A stretch of 23,429 nt of DNA from an uncultured Clostridia bacterium (GTDB lineage: Bacteria > Bacillota > Clostridia > Oscillospirales > Butyricicoccaceae): the NCBI GenBank assembly GCA_910586575.1, contig CAJUJQ010000039.1, forward strand, positions 1 through 23,429, given 5' to 3'. This document shows positions 6,243-14,362 of the stretch, piece after piece. Below the pieces are notes generated by a model. That model saw only the letters and a list, made by a program, of their open reading frames with translations, was not told where the DNA came from and searched no databases. A program made the position numbers and the translations under genes. The stretch's first letter is position 1; each line of letters opens with the position of its first letter.

Positions 6243-6949
6243 CCGACAGCACCCGTACCCTGCTGCGGCAGGCCCGTGAGGGTGACACGCGTGCCTGTGA
6301 GCAGCTGGTGGAGGAAAATAATGGCCTGATTTGGGCGATTGCGCGGCGGTACTTTGGGCGCGGCGTTGAGCCGGACGACCTGTATCAGCTGGCTTCGCTG
6401 GGCTTTGTCAAGGCGGTGCAGGGCTATGACGACGCGTATGGGACGGAATTTTCCACCTATGCCGTGCCCAAGATTGCGGGGGAAATCCGCCGCTTCCTGC
6501 GAGACGACGGCACGGTCAAGGTCAGCCGCGCGGTCAAAGAGCAGGCCGTCCGCCTGCGCCGCCTGCAAAACGAAATGGAGGCCCGCCTGGGGCGTGAGGT
6601 CACGGTGAACGAGCTTGCCGAGTGCGCCGGGATTTCGCCGGAGGAGGTTGCCGCCTGCGAGCAGGCAACCGGCCAGGTCGATTCCCTCCAGCGGGCGCTC
6701 TCGGACGACGGCGCGTCACTGGGGGAGGTGATTGGCGACGAAGGCATCGAAGAACGGATTACCCTCCGGCTGAGCCTCCAGCAGGCGCTTGCCAACCTCC
6801 CAGAGCGAGAAAAACAGGTGATTGCGCTGCGCTACGGGCGCGACATGACCCAGGCGCAGGTGGCGGCGGTGATTGGCGTTTCACAGGTGCAGGTATCCCG
6901 GATTGAACGCAAGGCGATTGCGCTGCTGCGCCGGGAAATCGTGGACTGA
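6239..6949 (+). CDS. sigF: Forespore RNA polymerase sigma factor SigF
   Basis: 236 residues from GTG 6239, favoured because it forms a GTGA overlap with the spoIIAB stop and GGGGGAAG is 7-8 bases upstream; an ATG at 6224 would add five residues. Region 2 is clear (EPDDLYQLASLGFVKAVQ; then YAVPKIAGEIRRFLRDDG, the region 2.3/2.4 signature of sigma-F/G types), followed by region 3 (VTVNELAECAGISPEEV) and the region 4 helix-turn-helix (MTQAQVAAVIGVSQVQVSRI). Sigma-F directs the first forespore-specific transcription. The adjacent SpoIIAB distinguishes it from sigma-G. A terminator follows 14 bases after the stop, so the operon has just three genes and spoVA genes do not follow. Confidence 0.95.
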   Translation: MTDSTRTLLRQAREGDTRACEQLVEENNGLIWAIARRYFGRGVEPDDLYQLASLGFVKAVQGYDDAYGTEFSTYAVPKIAGEIRRFLRDDGTVKVSRAVKEQAVRLRRLQNEMEARLGREVTVNELAECAGISPEEVAACEQATGQVDSLQRALSDDGASLGEVIGDEGIEERITLRLSLQQALANLPEREKQVIALRYGRDMTQAQVAAVIGVSQVQVSRIERKAIALLRREIVD

Positions 6950-6962
6950 ACCGGGAAAAAGA

Positions 6963-7004
6963 AAGGCTGATGCACAAACGTGATACCATTTGTGCATCAG
7001 CCTT
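6963..7004. terminator. Bidirectional terminator between sigF and the ybjQ-type gene
   Basis: 16-bp perfect stem (6963-6978 with 6989-7004; arms begin AAGGCTGATGCAC) and 10-base loop. On the minus strand it is followed by TCTTTTTC, so it is strongest for the converging minus-strand unit; the plus strand has a weaker T-tract. Confidence 0.85.
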
Positions 7005-7010
7005 GAATTG

Positions 7011-7322
7011 TTATTCGTACCGCACCGCGGTGCCGTAGACCATCACCTCCGCCGCGCCCTGCGCGACCGATGAGGTTGTGTAGCGCAGGCCGATAACCGC
7101 GTCCGCGCCGAGCGATTCGGCTTCCCGCGTCATGCGGACGGTGGCAATGTCGCGCGCATCGTTCATCATCTGGGTATAGGAATCCATCTCGCCGCCGACC
7201 AGGTTTTGCAGGCCGCTGAGGAAGTCGTGGCCGATGTTTTTGCATTGGATGGTGCTGCCGCGCACCAGCCCGAGGACGGAAAAGGATTTGCCGGGAATCT
7301 GATCAATGGTAAGCAGAAGCAT
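7011..7322 (-). CDS. YbjQ/UPF0145 family protein
   Basis: 103 residues. The start ATG at 7322 is chosen for a strong AGGAGG nine bases upstream, inside the end of the hydrolase gene. Family signatures are VLGLVRGSTIQ, a DARDIATVRM helix and the REAESLGADAVIGLRY block followed by VYGTAVRYE. Proteins of this kind form pentameric beta-rich assemblies; some annotations call it a heavy-metal-binding domain, but its biochemical role is not established. It begins 4 bases after the hydrolase stop, so the two are one operon with reinitiation-style coupling. Confidence 0.88.
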   Translation of the reverse strand: MLLLTIDQIPGKSFSVLGLVRGSTIQCKNIGHDFLSGLQNLVGGEMDSYTQMMNDARDIATVRMTREAESLGADAVIGLRYTTSSVAQGAAEVMVYGTAVRYE

Positions 7323-7326
7323 GGTT

Positions 7327-8292
7327 TCAGCCCTCCTGTACTGCTTCGGCGGCGGGAGGCGCAAGGCGTTCCTCCAGCCAATGTGAAATATCACCGAAAA
7401 CGTCCAGCCGGTTGATTTCGTTCAGAATCTCGTGACGGCCGCCTTTATAGAAAATCACGTCAACGTCTTTTTGCCCATAGGTGCGGTACATGTTGGCGAC
7501 TTGCCGCACGCCTTCGCCGTAGCTGCCGACCGGGTCGCAGTCGCCCGCAATCAGCAGCAGCGGAAGCCCGTGCGGGGTCTGGCGGTAGCAGCGGATGGAA
7601 TTGGACTGCACGACCAGCGTAAACAAATCCCGGAAGCCGACCGCCGTAAAGATGAAATTGCACTTCTCATCCGATTCATACAGTTCGACAACCTGGGTGT
7701 CGCGCGTCAGCCAGTCGAACGCTGAATGGGACGGTTTAATCCGCCGGTTGTAATTCTTGAACGCAAGCCGGGACAGGAACGCCGAACGGTACGTCATGCC
7801 CTTGGCGTGTGCGACCGAATCGGACAGGCGCATGCCGGTTTTCGCCATCGGGTTGGGGCCAACCGTACCGCAGATAATCGCCCCGCGCAGCTTTTCGCCG
7901 TATTCGGTCAGATAAAGCCGGGAAATCAGCGAACCCATCGAATGCCCCAGGATGAAATAGGGCAGCTCCGGGTAACGCTCCTGCATCAGGTCGGTCAGCG
8001 CTTCGGTGTCCTGGATCAGCACGCGCCAGCCGTCCTTCGCCGCGAAAAAGCCGAGGTCGTCCATCTTGGAGACTGACGCGCCGTGCCCCACGTGGTCATG
8101 CCCGCAGACGACGAAGCCCAGCGAGCAAAGGTACTTGGCAAAAACGGTGTAGCGGGAAAAGTATTCGCACATCCCGTGAATGACCTGTACGACGCCGCGT
8201 ATGGGGACATCCTCCGGGCAGAGGATATAATAGGAGACATTGGACACCCCGTTTGCGCTTTTGAACATGTTCTGTGTACATTTAACATTCAT
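7327..8292 (-). CDS. Alpha/beta hydrolase, monoacylglycerol lipase / lysophospholipase-like
   Basis: 321 residues. Serine-hydrolase fold of the Hydrolase_4/PldB type: oxyanion-side VIHGMCEY (38-45), DHVGHGAS (66-73), nucleophile elbow GHSMGS (Ser118), acid AGDCDPVG (Asp253) and GGRHEILNE (His287). Family members cleave fatty-acyl esters of monoacylglycerol or lysophospholipid; the precise substrate is unknown. No signal peptide, so probably cytoplasmic or membrane-peripheral. The start ATG is preceded by GGAAAGG. First gene of a two-gene unit with the YbjQ-type protein. The catalytic triad looks complete. Confidence 0.88.
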   Translation of the reverse strand: MNVKCTQNMFKSANGVSNVSYYILCPEDVPIRGVVQVIHGMCEYFSRYTVFAKYLCSLGFVVCGHDHVGHGASVSKMDDLGFFAAKDGWRVLIQDTEALTDLMQERYPELPYFILGHSMGSLISRLYLTEYGEKLRGAIICGTVGPNPMAKTGMRLSDSVAHAKGMTYRSAFLSRLAFKNYNRRIKPSHSAFDWLTRDTQVVELYESDEKCNFIFTAVGFRDLFTLVVQSNSIRCYRQTPHGLPLLLIAGDCDPVGSYGEGVRQVANMYRTYGQKDVDVIFYKGGRHEILNEINRLDVFGDISHWLEERLAPPAAEAVQEG

Positions 8293-8544
8293 GTGATCAA
8301 GCCTTTCCGTTCAGCTGCGGCCAAAATGCCTTGGGGAACCGCCGGGAATCAATGCCATGCCGAGAAGGCCATTCCCTGCAGTTCCGGATTGATACGTCTA
8401 TTTTACCACAAACCCATAGCGGATGAGCCGTACTTTTATGAAATTTAACAAATCTTTAATATTTTTTTCATCCGCTGAAACGAACTCTCACGCAGGGAGA
8501 AAAAAAGCCCCTCGGCGCGGAAGCAAATTCCCCCAATTTATGGA

Positions 8545-8574
8545 TTGACAGCCAAGTTTCCCCCGTGCTATGAT
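8545..8574 (+). promoter_or_regulatory. Sigma-A-type promoter of the MATE gene
   Basis: TTGACA (8545-8550), 18-base spacer, TATGAT (8569-8574). Predicted start near 8581 gives a leader of about 137 bases before the GTG start. Confidence 0.75.
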
Positions 8575-8591
8575 GATAGGACGCTACTGTT

Positions 8592-8693
8592 CCATCCGGC
8601 CAGAAATCAAAGCCGCCCTCGGGCCGGATTTCCGCATGGCTGCGTTATCGTCCTGCGAAAATCCCGCTCCAACTCCAATTTCTAACCGGATGG
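8592..8693 (+). promoter_or_regulatory. Possible alternative-pairing leader of the MATE gene
   Basis: ATCCGGCC (8594-8601) can pair with GGCCGGAT (8622-8629). The overlapping CCATCCGG (8592-8599) can instead pair with CCGGATGG (8686-8693), 25 bases before the start codon. The two helices exclude each other, as in a switching leader. I match no known riboswitch class. Confidence 0.3.
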
Positions 8694-8717
8694 ACTAATA
8701 AATGAGGGGGAGTCGCT

Positions 8718-10082
8718 GTGCGGACATCAAAGGAAAAAACTGGCATGGATATGCTCCATGGGAAACTGTTCGGCAAGCTGCTGCTGTTTGCGCTGCCGCT
8801 TGCGGCAAGCAGTATCCTTCAGCAGCTGTTTAACGCGGTTGATGTAGCCGTGGTGGGGCAGTTCGCAAGCAGCCAGGAACAGGCGGCTGTCGGCTGCAAC
8901 GGCCCGGTGATCAATCTGCTGATTAACCTGTTTGTCGGCGTTTCGGTCGGCACCAACGTCGCAATCGCAAATTACATCGGGCAGGAACACAAGGAGCGCA
9001 TTCACGCGGCTGTCCATACCTCCATGGTTGCCGCAATTGTAAGCGGCGTGCTGCTGCTGGGGGCCGGCATGCTGGCCGCGCGCTCGCTGCTGGTGTGGAT
9101 GGATACCCCGGCGGAAGTGCTGGGATATGCGGTGACGTATCTGCGGATTTACTTTTGGGGCATGCCCTTCATTATGGTTTACAACTTCGGCGCGGCCATC
9201 CTGCGAAGCATGGGGGATACCAAAAGGCCGCTGTATTGCCTGGTGGTGTCCGGGGTGATCAACGCCGGGCTGAACATGTTCCTGGTGATTGTGTTTCATC
9301 TGGGCGCGGCGGGCGTCGCCATCGCAACCGTGATTTCCAACGTGGTCAGCGCTGCGATGGTCTGGCGCTTCCTGTCCCATGAGGCCGAGCCGGTCCGGCT
9401 GTCTGCCCGCGAGCTGCGGGTCTCCGTGCCCGAGCTGCTGCGCATCCTGCAAATCGGTGTACCGGCAGGGATACAGGGCATGGTCTTTTCGATCGCGAAC
9501 GTGTTTGTACAGTCTGCGTTGAACAGCCTGGGCACCAACGCGGTCGCTGGGTCGGCGGTTGCGCTGAATTACGAATACTTTACTTATTTTGTAGTCGCGG
9601 CATTCAATCAGGCGACCGTTACCTTTACCAGCCAGAACTACGGCGCGAAGCAGTACGGCCGCTGCAAAAAGATTTTCTGGCTCTGCATGGCGGCAAGCGT
9701 GCTGGCAACCGGTGCGATGAGCCTGGTTTTCGTCGTCGGAAGGGGATTTTTCGCGTCTTTCTTTACCCCAGACCCGGCAGTCGCCGCGTTCGCCAAAACA
9801 CGGATGCTCCATACGCTGAGCCTGAGTTTCATCTGTGCCTCCTACGAAATCGGCGGCGCGGCCCTGCGCGGCGTCGGCTATTCCATGATGCCTGCGCTGA
9901 TTACTATTTTCGGAACCTGCGTTGTCCGTATCTGGTGGATTTATACGGTTTTTGCGCGGGTTGGCAGCTTTGAAATCCTGATGGATGTTTACCCGCTGAC
10001 CTGGTTCCTGACCGGCGGCGCGGTGCTGGCGGCATATTTTATCCTGCGGCGGCGCGCGTATTCCGGGAAAGTCCGGCTTTGA
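8718..10082 (+). CDS. MATE family multidrug/cation efflux transporter
   Basis: 454 residues with about 12 hydrophobic segments arranged as two MatE halves. The N-terminal half includes LPLAASSILQQLFNAVDVAVVGQF (around residues 26-49), which is typical of the family, and the second half begins around the LLRILQIGVPAGIQGMVFS segment (about 240). These exporters use Na+ or H+ gradients to expel drugs or cationic metabolites; the substrate is not readable from sequence. The start is GTG with GGGGGAG five bases upstream. It has its own promoter, a long leader and a shared terminator downstream, so it appears monocistronic. Confidence 0.92.
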   Translation: MRTSKEKTGMDMLHGKLFGKLLLFALPLAASSILQQLFNAVDVAVVGQFASSQEQAAVGCNGPVINLLINLFVGVSVGTNVAIANYIGQEHKERIHAAVHTSMVAAIVSGVLLLGAGMLAARSLLVWMDTPAEVLGYAVTYLRIYFWGMPFIMVYNFGAAILRSMGDTKRPLYCLVVSGVINAGLNMFLVIVFHLGAAGVAIATVISNVVSAAMVWRFLSHEAEPVRLSARELRVSVPELLRILQIGVPAGIQGMVFSIANVFVQSALNSLGTNAVAGSAVALNYEYFTYFVVAAFNQATVTFTSQNYGAKQYGRCKKIFWLCMAASVLATGAMSLVFVVGRGFFASFFTPDPAVAAFAKTRMLHTLSLSFICASYEIGGAALRGVGYSMMPALITIFGTCVVRIWWIYTVFARVGSFEILMDVYPLTWFLTGGAVLAAYFILRRRAYSGKVRL

Positions 10083-10253
10083 TAAGTTGGTTGCTGAGCA
10101 TTTTTCATACTTTGCATGGGCGTTGCATACCGCGTCCCTTTTCCTCATCCTGCTGTTTGTGCTGGCTGCCGCCGTTTATGCACCGGTCAGGCGGATATGG
10201 AATATGGCGGTGTCAGAGACCATTAACGAATTATAATCTGGGTTTTTACGCAA

Positions 10254-10286
10254 AAAAGGGGCCGTCCGCATTGGACGACCCCTTTT
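10254..10286. terminator. Bidirectional terminator between MATE and PTS genes
   Basis: Stem AAAAGGGG + CGTCC / GGACG + CCCCTTTT with one C-A mismatch and a GCATT loop. Its A/T flanks serve both converging units. The rest of 10083-10318 shows no gene. Confidence 0.8.
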
Positions 10287-10318
10287 CAGGCTGCTTTTGA
10301 CAGTCCCTCAGGGCTTGC

Positions 10319-12415
10319 TTAATGGATGTGGAACACCGGATCCCCGGCAGCGGCGGGACCGGTTTTTTCGAGCTTGAAGCCGGTAAAATCATCGCTGTTG
10401 GTGACAATTACCGGCGTAACCGTGCGGTAGCCCGCGTCGAGAATCGCCTTTTCGTCAAAGGTACCGATGAGGTCGCCTTTCTTCAGGCGGTCGCCCTCCT
10501 TGACCTTGATGGTAAAGGGCGCGCCGTTGAGCTGGACGGTGTCAATGCCGATGTGGATAAGCAGCTCTGCGCCGCTGCTGGTCAGCAGGCCGATGGCATG
10601 CTTGGTGCCGAATACGGTCGCAACCTCGCAGTCCGCCGGGGCATAGACCCGGTTGTCAGAAGGCTCCACCGCGAAGCCCTCGCCGACCATCTTCTCCGAG
10701 AATACGCCGTCGCCGACTTCCTCGAGCGGGATGATGTTACCCGTGATGGGGGAGGCGATTCCGCAGGGCGCGGAAGCCGGGGCGGCGTCCGGCACCGCGG
10801 CCGGGGCGGCTGCGGGCGCGCCCTCCTGATTGCTGGCCGGGGAGGCAAGGAACGCTTCCAGGTCGGATTTAATCACCGAAACACGCGGACCGTAAACAAC
10901 CTGCACGCCCGTGCCCTTGCAGATGACGCCGGAAGCGCCGGTCTCCTTGAGCAGCTGCTGGCTGACCTTGGAAGCGTCGTGCACAGTGCAGCGCAGGCGG
11001 GTAATGCAGCAGTCTACATCCGAAATATTCGCCTTGCCGCCAAGCCCCATCATAATCTGGCGGGAGAGCGCGTCGTCGCCGCTGGCGTTTTCGCCGCCCT
11101 CCTTGCGGGCGTTTACATCCTTGCGGGTGTAGAGCTTGATTTCCGCGTCATCGCGGCCCGGTGTCTTGTAGTCAAACCTGGTAATCATCAGCGAGAATAC
11201 CGCGTAATAAAGCAGGAAATAAATCACGCCGACAACCGGAATCCAAAGCCAGCTGGTTTTGGCGTTGCCCTGCATGATGCCGAACAGCGTCAGGTCGATT
11301 AAGCCGCCCGAGAAGGTCAGGCCGACGCCGACATTCAGGATGTGCATCATCATATAGGACGCGCCCGCGAACACACAGTGCACCACATACATGACCGGCG
11401 CGACAAACAGGAACGTAAATTCCAGCGGTTCGGTGATACCAGTCAGCATGGAGGTCAGCGCCGCCGACAACAGCAGGCCGCCGACAGCCTTGCGGTTCTC
11501 CGGCTTGGCGCAGCGGTACAGCGCGAAGGCAGCGCCCGGCAGGCCGAAAATCATCAGCGGGAATTTACCCGCCATGAAGCGGGTCGCCGAAACCGAGAAA
11601 TGCTCGATGCCGGGGACGGCAAGCTCGGCAAAGAAGATGTTCTGCGCGCCCTCTACCAGCTGCCCCGCGACGTTGGCGGTACCTCCCAGAGCGGTCTGCC
11701 AGAAGGGGATATAAAAAACATGGTGCAGGCCGAACGGGATGAGCGCGCGCTCAATGAAGCCGTACAGCCAGGTGCCCGCGTAGCCGGAAGCCAGAACAAA
11801 GCTGCCCAGCGCGTTGATACCGGTTTGGATGACCGGCCAGACATAATACATGACGATACCGACCACCAAATAAACCGCCGAGGAAATAATCGGCACGAAG
11901 CGCGTGCCGCTGAAGAAGGAAAGCACCTGCGGCAGCTGGATTTTGTAAAACCGGTTGTGTAGCGCCGCCGTGCCCAGGCCGACGAGGATGCCGCCGAAAA
12001 CGCCCATTTGCAGCGACTGGATGCCGACAACACTGGCGGTTGCGCCGCTGAGGTCGGGCGCGCCGAAGGCGGCCAGCATCGCGCCGATGGTGGCGTGCAT
12101 CACGAAGAAGGAAATCGCCGCCGCCAGCGCGGAAACCTCTTTTTCCTGCTTGCCCATGCCGATGGCGACGCCCATCGCGAAGATAATCGGCAGATTGTCA
12201 AATACAATCGAGCCAGCCGCGTTCAGCACCTGCAAAATCGCGTTAATGAAGGTGCCCGGCCCCATGATGCCCATTAAACCATAGGTTTGCAGCATGGTTT
12301 CGTTGGTGAAGGAACCGCCGATGCCGAGGAATAAGCCCGCGACCGGCAGGATGGCAATCGGCAGCATGAAGGAGCGGCCAACGCGCTGCAAAATACCAAA
12401 AATCTTGTCTTTCAT
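10319..12415 (-). CDS. ptsG: PTS permease, glucose/N-acetylglucosamine type, EIICBA fusion
   Basis: 698 residues, the size of B. subtilis PtsG. EIIC membrane domain (about 1-420) carries FMLPIAILPVAGLFLGIG, GLHHVFYIPFW and the sugar-site motif GITEPLEFTFLFVAP. EIIB (about 445-525) has CCITRLRCTV with the phosphorylated Cys. An Ala/Pro linker (about 527-552) leads to EIIA (about 553-690), with LLIHIGIDTV carrying the active-site His. It takes up and phosphorylates a hexose using phosphate from HPr. Glucose is the first guess because of overall similarity and the GlcT/LicT-like regulator beside it; N-acetylglucosamine is possible. The start has AAAGGAG eight bases upstream. The leader between the regulator and this gene lacks its own terminator, so the two are probably cotranscribed. 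Confidence 0.88.
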   Translation of the reverse strand: MKDKIFGILQRVGRSFMLPIAILPVAGLFLGIGGSFTNETMLQTYGLMGIMGPGTFINAILQVLNAAGSIVFDNLPIIFAMGVAIGMGKQEKEVSALAAAISFFVMHATIGAMLAAFGAPDLSGATASVVGIQSLQMGVFGGILVGLGTAALHNRFYKIQLPQVLSFFSGTRFVPIISSAVYLVVGIVMYYVWPVIQTGINALGSFVLASGYAGTWLYGFIERALIPFGLHHVFYIPFWQTALGGTANVAGQLVEGAQNIFFAELAVPGIEHFSVSATRFMAGKFPLMIFGLPGAAFALYRCAKPENRKAVGGLLLSAALTSMLTGITEPLEFTFLFVAPVMYVVHCVFAGASYMMMHILNVGVGLTFSGGLIDLTLFGIMQGNAKTSWLWIPVVGVIYFLLYYAVFSLMITRFDYKTPGRDDAEIKLYTRKDVNARKEGGENASGDDALSRQIMMGLGGKANISDVDCCITRLRCTVHDASKVSQQLLKETGASGVICKGTGVQVVYGPRVSVIKSDLEAFLASPASNQEGAPAAAPAAVPDAAPASAPCGIASPITGNIIPLEEVGDGVFSEKMVGEGFAVEPSDNRVYAPADCEVATVFGTKHAIGLLTSSGAELLIHIGIDTVQLNGAPFTIKVKEGDRLKKGDLIGTFDEKAILDAGYRTVTPVIVTNSDDFTGFKLEKTGPAAAGDPVFHIH

Positions 12416-12481
12416 ACCCTGTACTCCTTTAACAAAATAATAAATGCTTTGAAACTGGTCAAACGTCCTTGGCGCAGTCCG

Positions 12482-13378
12482 TCACTGTTCCTCCTCCGCT
12501 AAGCCCATGGACAGGGCGAGGCGGTGCAGATGGATGGTCAGGAACGTCAGCTCCTCCGCCGGAAGGGCAATCCCGAAAGGCTCAAGCAGGCCGTCACGGA
12601 TGCGCTCGGCGCAGTGGTACGCCTCCGGGTAGCGCCGCGCAAGCATGCCCTGGAATTCGGTGTCCCGTTCGGCGGTATACTTGTTTTGCGTGATGCGCTG
12701 CCCAAGGAATTTCAAATGCGTGAGAAAGCGCCCGTAATCCAGCGACCGCTGGTCAAGACGCACGCCGTAATACGCCTGTACAATCTCGATAATGCGGCTC
12801 ACAATTTCCGTAATCCGGACCATATCGGACATCTTTCCGTTAATCTCAGCATTGACAATATGCAGCGCAATAAACCCTGCCTCGTCCTCGCTCAGCCGGA
12901 ACCCCAGCTGTTCCTCAATGCAATCCAGCGCTTTCTGCCCCAGCGCGAATTCCGCCGGGTAGTAGCTCTGGATTTCCCAAAGCAGGTGGTTCGGGTAGGC
13001 CGCGCCGCTGCGCAGCCGCTCGACCGCAAAGCAGATGTGGTCGGTCAGCGTGATATAGATATTTTCGCTCAGCCTTCCGCCCAGCGCCGTTTCCGCCTGT
13101 TCGATGATTGCCGTGCTGACATCCAGGAATTCAGACGGGACATCCGCCATCAGCTGCAAAAGGCGGCTCGATTTCTCCGGGTCGCGCAGGGCGTAGATTT
13201 TCTCGACGCGCGACGCCGGGACCAAATCGCCCGGCTGCTTCCGGAAGCCGATGCCCAGGCCGCGCAGAATGATTTCCTGCCCCTCGTCCAGCACCGAAAC
13301 AAAATTGTTGCTGATGACATGGCGGATGCGGTAGGAGCCTTTCGCCCCGCTCACGGCCTGCCCACGGGTCGGTTTCAT
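12482..13378 (-). CDS. BglG/LicT/GlcT-family transcription antiterminator
   Basis: 298 residues from ATG 13378, chosen for AAAGGGGG eight bases upstream. The N-terminal CAT RNA-binding domain is recognisable (YRIRHVISNNFVSVLDEGQE, then ILRGLGIGF), after a 15-residue extension beyond the usual start. Two PTS regulation domains follow, with conserved histidines in TLTDHICFAVER, LHIVNAEI, THLKFLGQRI and LTIHLHRLAL. Phosphorylation of these histidines by PTS proteins controls dimerisation; the active dimer binds an RAT hairpin and blocks a terminator. Here the RAT and terminator lie in this gene's own leader, and the PTS permease is 66 bp downstream, so the protein probably controls itself and the permease together. 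GlcT is likely, but LicT-type sensing cannot be excluded. Confidence 0.9.
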   Translation of the reverse strand: MKPTRGQAVSGAKGSYRIRHVISNNFVSVLDEGQEIILRGLGIGFRKQPGDLVPASRVEKIYALRDPEKSSRLLQLMADVPSEFLDVSTAIIEQAETALGGRLSENIYITLTDHICFAVERLRSGAAYPNHLLWEIQSYYPAEFALGQKALDCIEEQLGFRLSEDEAGFIALHIVNAEINGKMSDMVRITEIVSRIIEIVQAYYGVRLDQRSLDYGRFLTHLKFLGQRITQNKYTAERDTEFQGMLARRYPEAYHCAERIRDGLLEPFGIALPAEELTFLTIHLHRLALSMGLAEEEQ

Positions 13379-13408
13379 CCTGGTTTCCCCCTTTCGTTTT
13401 GATTTGCG

Positions 13409-13454
13409 AAAAATAAAAAGACCAAACTGACCGGAAGGGTTTCCGGCAGTTTGG
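13409..13454 (-). terminator. Leader terminator (attenuator) of the antiterminator-PTS operon
   Basis: On the minus strand, CCAAACTG + CCGGAA pairs with TTCCGG + CAGTTTGG (one bulged base), followed by a T-rich tract (complement of 13409-13420). Its upstream arm overlaps the end of the RAT sequence, so the two structures exclude each other. Confidence 0.9.
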
Positions 13455-13481
13455 CCTTGCCTGCATGACCAGTCACAAGAC
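13452..13481 (-). promoter_or_regulatory. RAT (ribonucleic antiterminator) site
   Basis: A 30-base minus-strand element beginning GTCTTGTGACTGG and ending with GCAGGCAAGGCC. This matches the sacB/bglS/ptsG type RAT pattern (TTGTTACTG...GCAGGCAA-ACC) bound by CAT domains. The last bases are shared with the terminator arm, as in known LicT/SacY/GlcT leaders. Confidence 0.88.
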
Positions 13482-13500
13482 ATTTTCGCTTGTTAAGGAT

Positions 13501-13529
13501 AGGATACATTATCCGGTTCTGGTTGTCAA
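13501..13529 (-). promoter_or_regulatory. Sigma-A-type promoter of the antiterminator-PTS operon
   Basis: Minus strand TTGACA (13524-13529), 17-base spacer, TATCCT (13501-13506). Transcription would start near 13494, a few bases before the RAT. Confidence 0.75.
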
Positions 13530-13542
13530 GGGCAGAACCGGA
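13512..13542. promoter_or_regulatory. Perfect 10-bp palindrome over the -35 box (possible operator)
   Basis: TCCGGTTCTG (13512-13521) and CAGAACCGGA (13533-13542) are exact inverse complements, 11 bases apart. The -35 hexamer lies in the spacer and one arm falls inside the promoter spacer, so a bound dimer would block polymerase. It lies upstream of the predicted start, so it is more likely a DNA site than an RNA hairpin. Confidence 0.55.
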
Positions 13543-13611
13543 AATCACACATAATTCGGCAGTTTTCACAAGGTTTTCACAGGAAATTTATTCATTCCTC
13601 TGAAACCGGTG

Positions 13612-14361
13612 TTATTCCAGCTCCAGCAGTACCGGGCAGTGGTCGCTGCCGAATACGTCGGACAAAATGCGGGCGTCGCGTACCCTGGGCATCAGCCGCT
13701 CGGATACCAGGAAATAGTCAATCCGCCATCCGGCGTTCTTTTCGCGGGCGCGGAACCGGTAGCTCCACCAGGAGTAAGCGCCGGTCAGCTCCGGGTTCCG
13801 CCGCCGGAAGGTGTCGGCGAAGCCCGCTTCCAGCAGCTCGGTCATTTTGCCGCGTTCCTCGTCGGTGAAGCCCGCGTTGCGGCGGTTGGTTTTCGGGTTT
13901 TTCAGGTCGATTTCCTGATGGGCAACGTTCATGTCGCCGCAGATGACGACCGGTTTTTTCTGGTCGAGCGCGCAGACGTAGTCCCGGAACGCGTCGTCCC
14001 ACTGCATCCGGTAGTCCAGCCGTTTCAGCTCGTCCTGTGCGTTGGGCGTATAGACCGTGACCAGGTAAAACCCCGGGTATTCGGCGGTAATCACACGCCC
14101 CTCGTGGTCGTGCGGCTCAATGCCCAGCCCGAACGTGACAGACAGCGGCTCGGTTTTGGAAAAGACCGCCGTGCCGGAATAGCCCTTCTTTTCAGCGGAG
14201 TGCCAGTATTCGTGGTAGCCCTCTGCCCGCGGTGCCTGCTCGGGCTGGAGCTTGGTTTCCTGCAAGCACATCGCGTCCGGGCTTTCCGCCGCCAGAAAAT
14301 CGAAAAAACCCTTGCCAACGCACGCGCGCAGGCCGTTTACATTCCATGATATCAGTTTCAT
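13612..14361 (-). CDS. xth: Exodeoxyribonuclease III / AP endonuclease
   Basis: 249 residues, ExoIII (Xth/ExoA) family of the endonuclease-exonuclease-phosphatase fold; acts in base excision repair at abasic sites and on 3' ends. Signatures: NVNGLRA (7-13), LQETKL with metal ligand Glu35, YTPNAQ (104-109), CGDMNVAH with Asp143 and Asn145, and the terminal SDHCPV with Asp240-His241. The ATG is 1 base from the aminotransferase stop with AAGGATT upstream, so it is translated from the same message. No terminator is obvious after the stop. Confidence 0.95.
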   Translation of the reverse strand: MKLISWNVNGLRACVGKGFFDFLAAESPDAMCLQETKLQPEQAPRAEGYHEYWHSAEKKGYSGTAVFSKTEPLSVTFGLGIEPHDHEGRVITAEYPGFYLVTVYTPNAQDELKRLDYRMQWDDAFRDYVCALDQKKPVVICGDMNVAHQEIDLKNPKTNRRNAGFTDEERGKMTELLEAGFADTFRRRNPELTGAYSWWSYRFRAREKNAGWRIDYFLVSERLMPRVRDARILSDVFGSDHCPVLLELE

Positions 14362-14362
14362 A

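Larger units (their letters stand above)
8293..8717. other. Divergent intergenic region between hydrolase and MATE genes
   Basis: 425 bases without a credible gene. It holds a possible -10 (TAAAAT on the minus strand, 8400-8405) for the hydrolase, an A/T-rich block at 8440-8480, a good plus-strand promoter at 8545-8574, and a 140-base MATE leader with alternative pairings. Confidence 0.6.

Noticed and set aside
8727..10148. 473-residue open frame antisense to the MATE gene
   Set aside because: High-GC antisense shadow rich in His, Arg, Asn and Gln, with no domain, signal or ribosome site; the sense frame has a clear family match.
10079..10300. 73-residue frame overlapping the MATE stop codon
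   Set aside because: Runs through the bidirectional terminator, has no ribosome site and no domain.
10322..11302. 326-residue open frame antisense to the PTS permease
   Set aside because: Shadow of the EIIB/EIIA coding region; composition is unnatural and no ribosome site precedes it.
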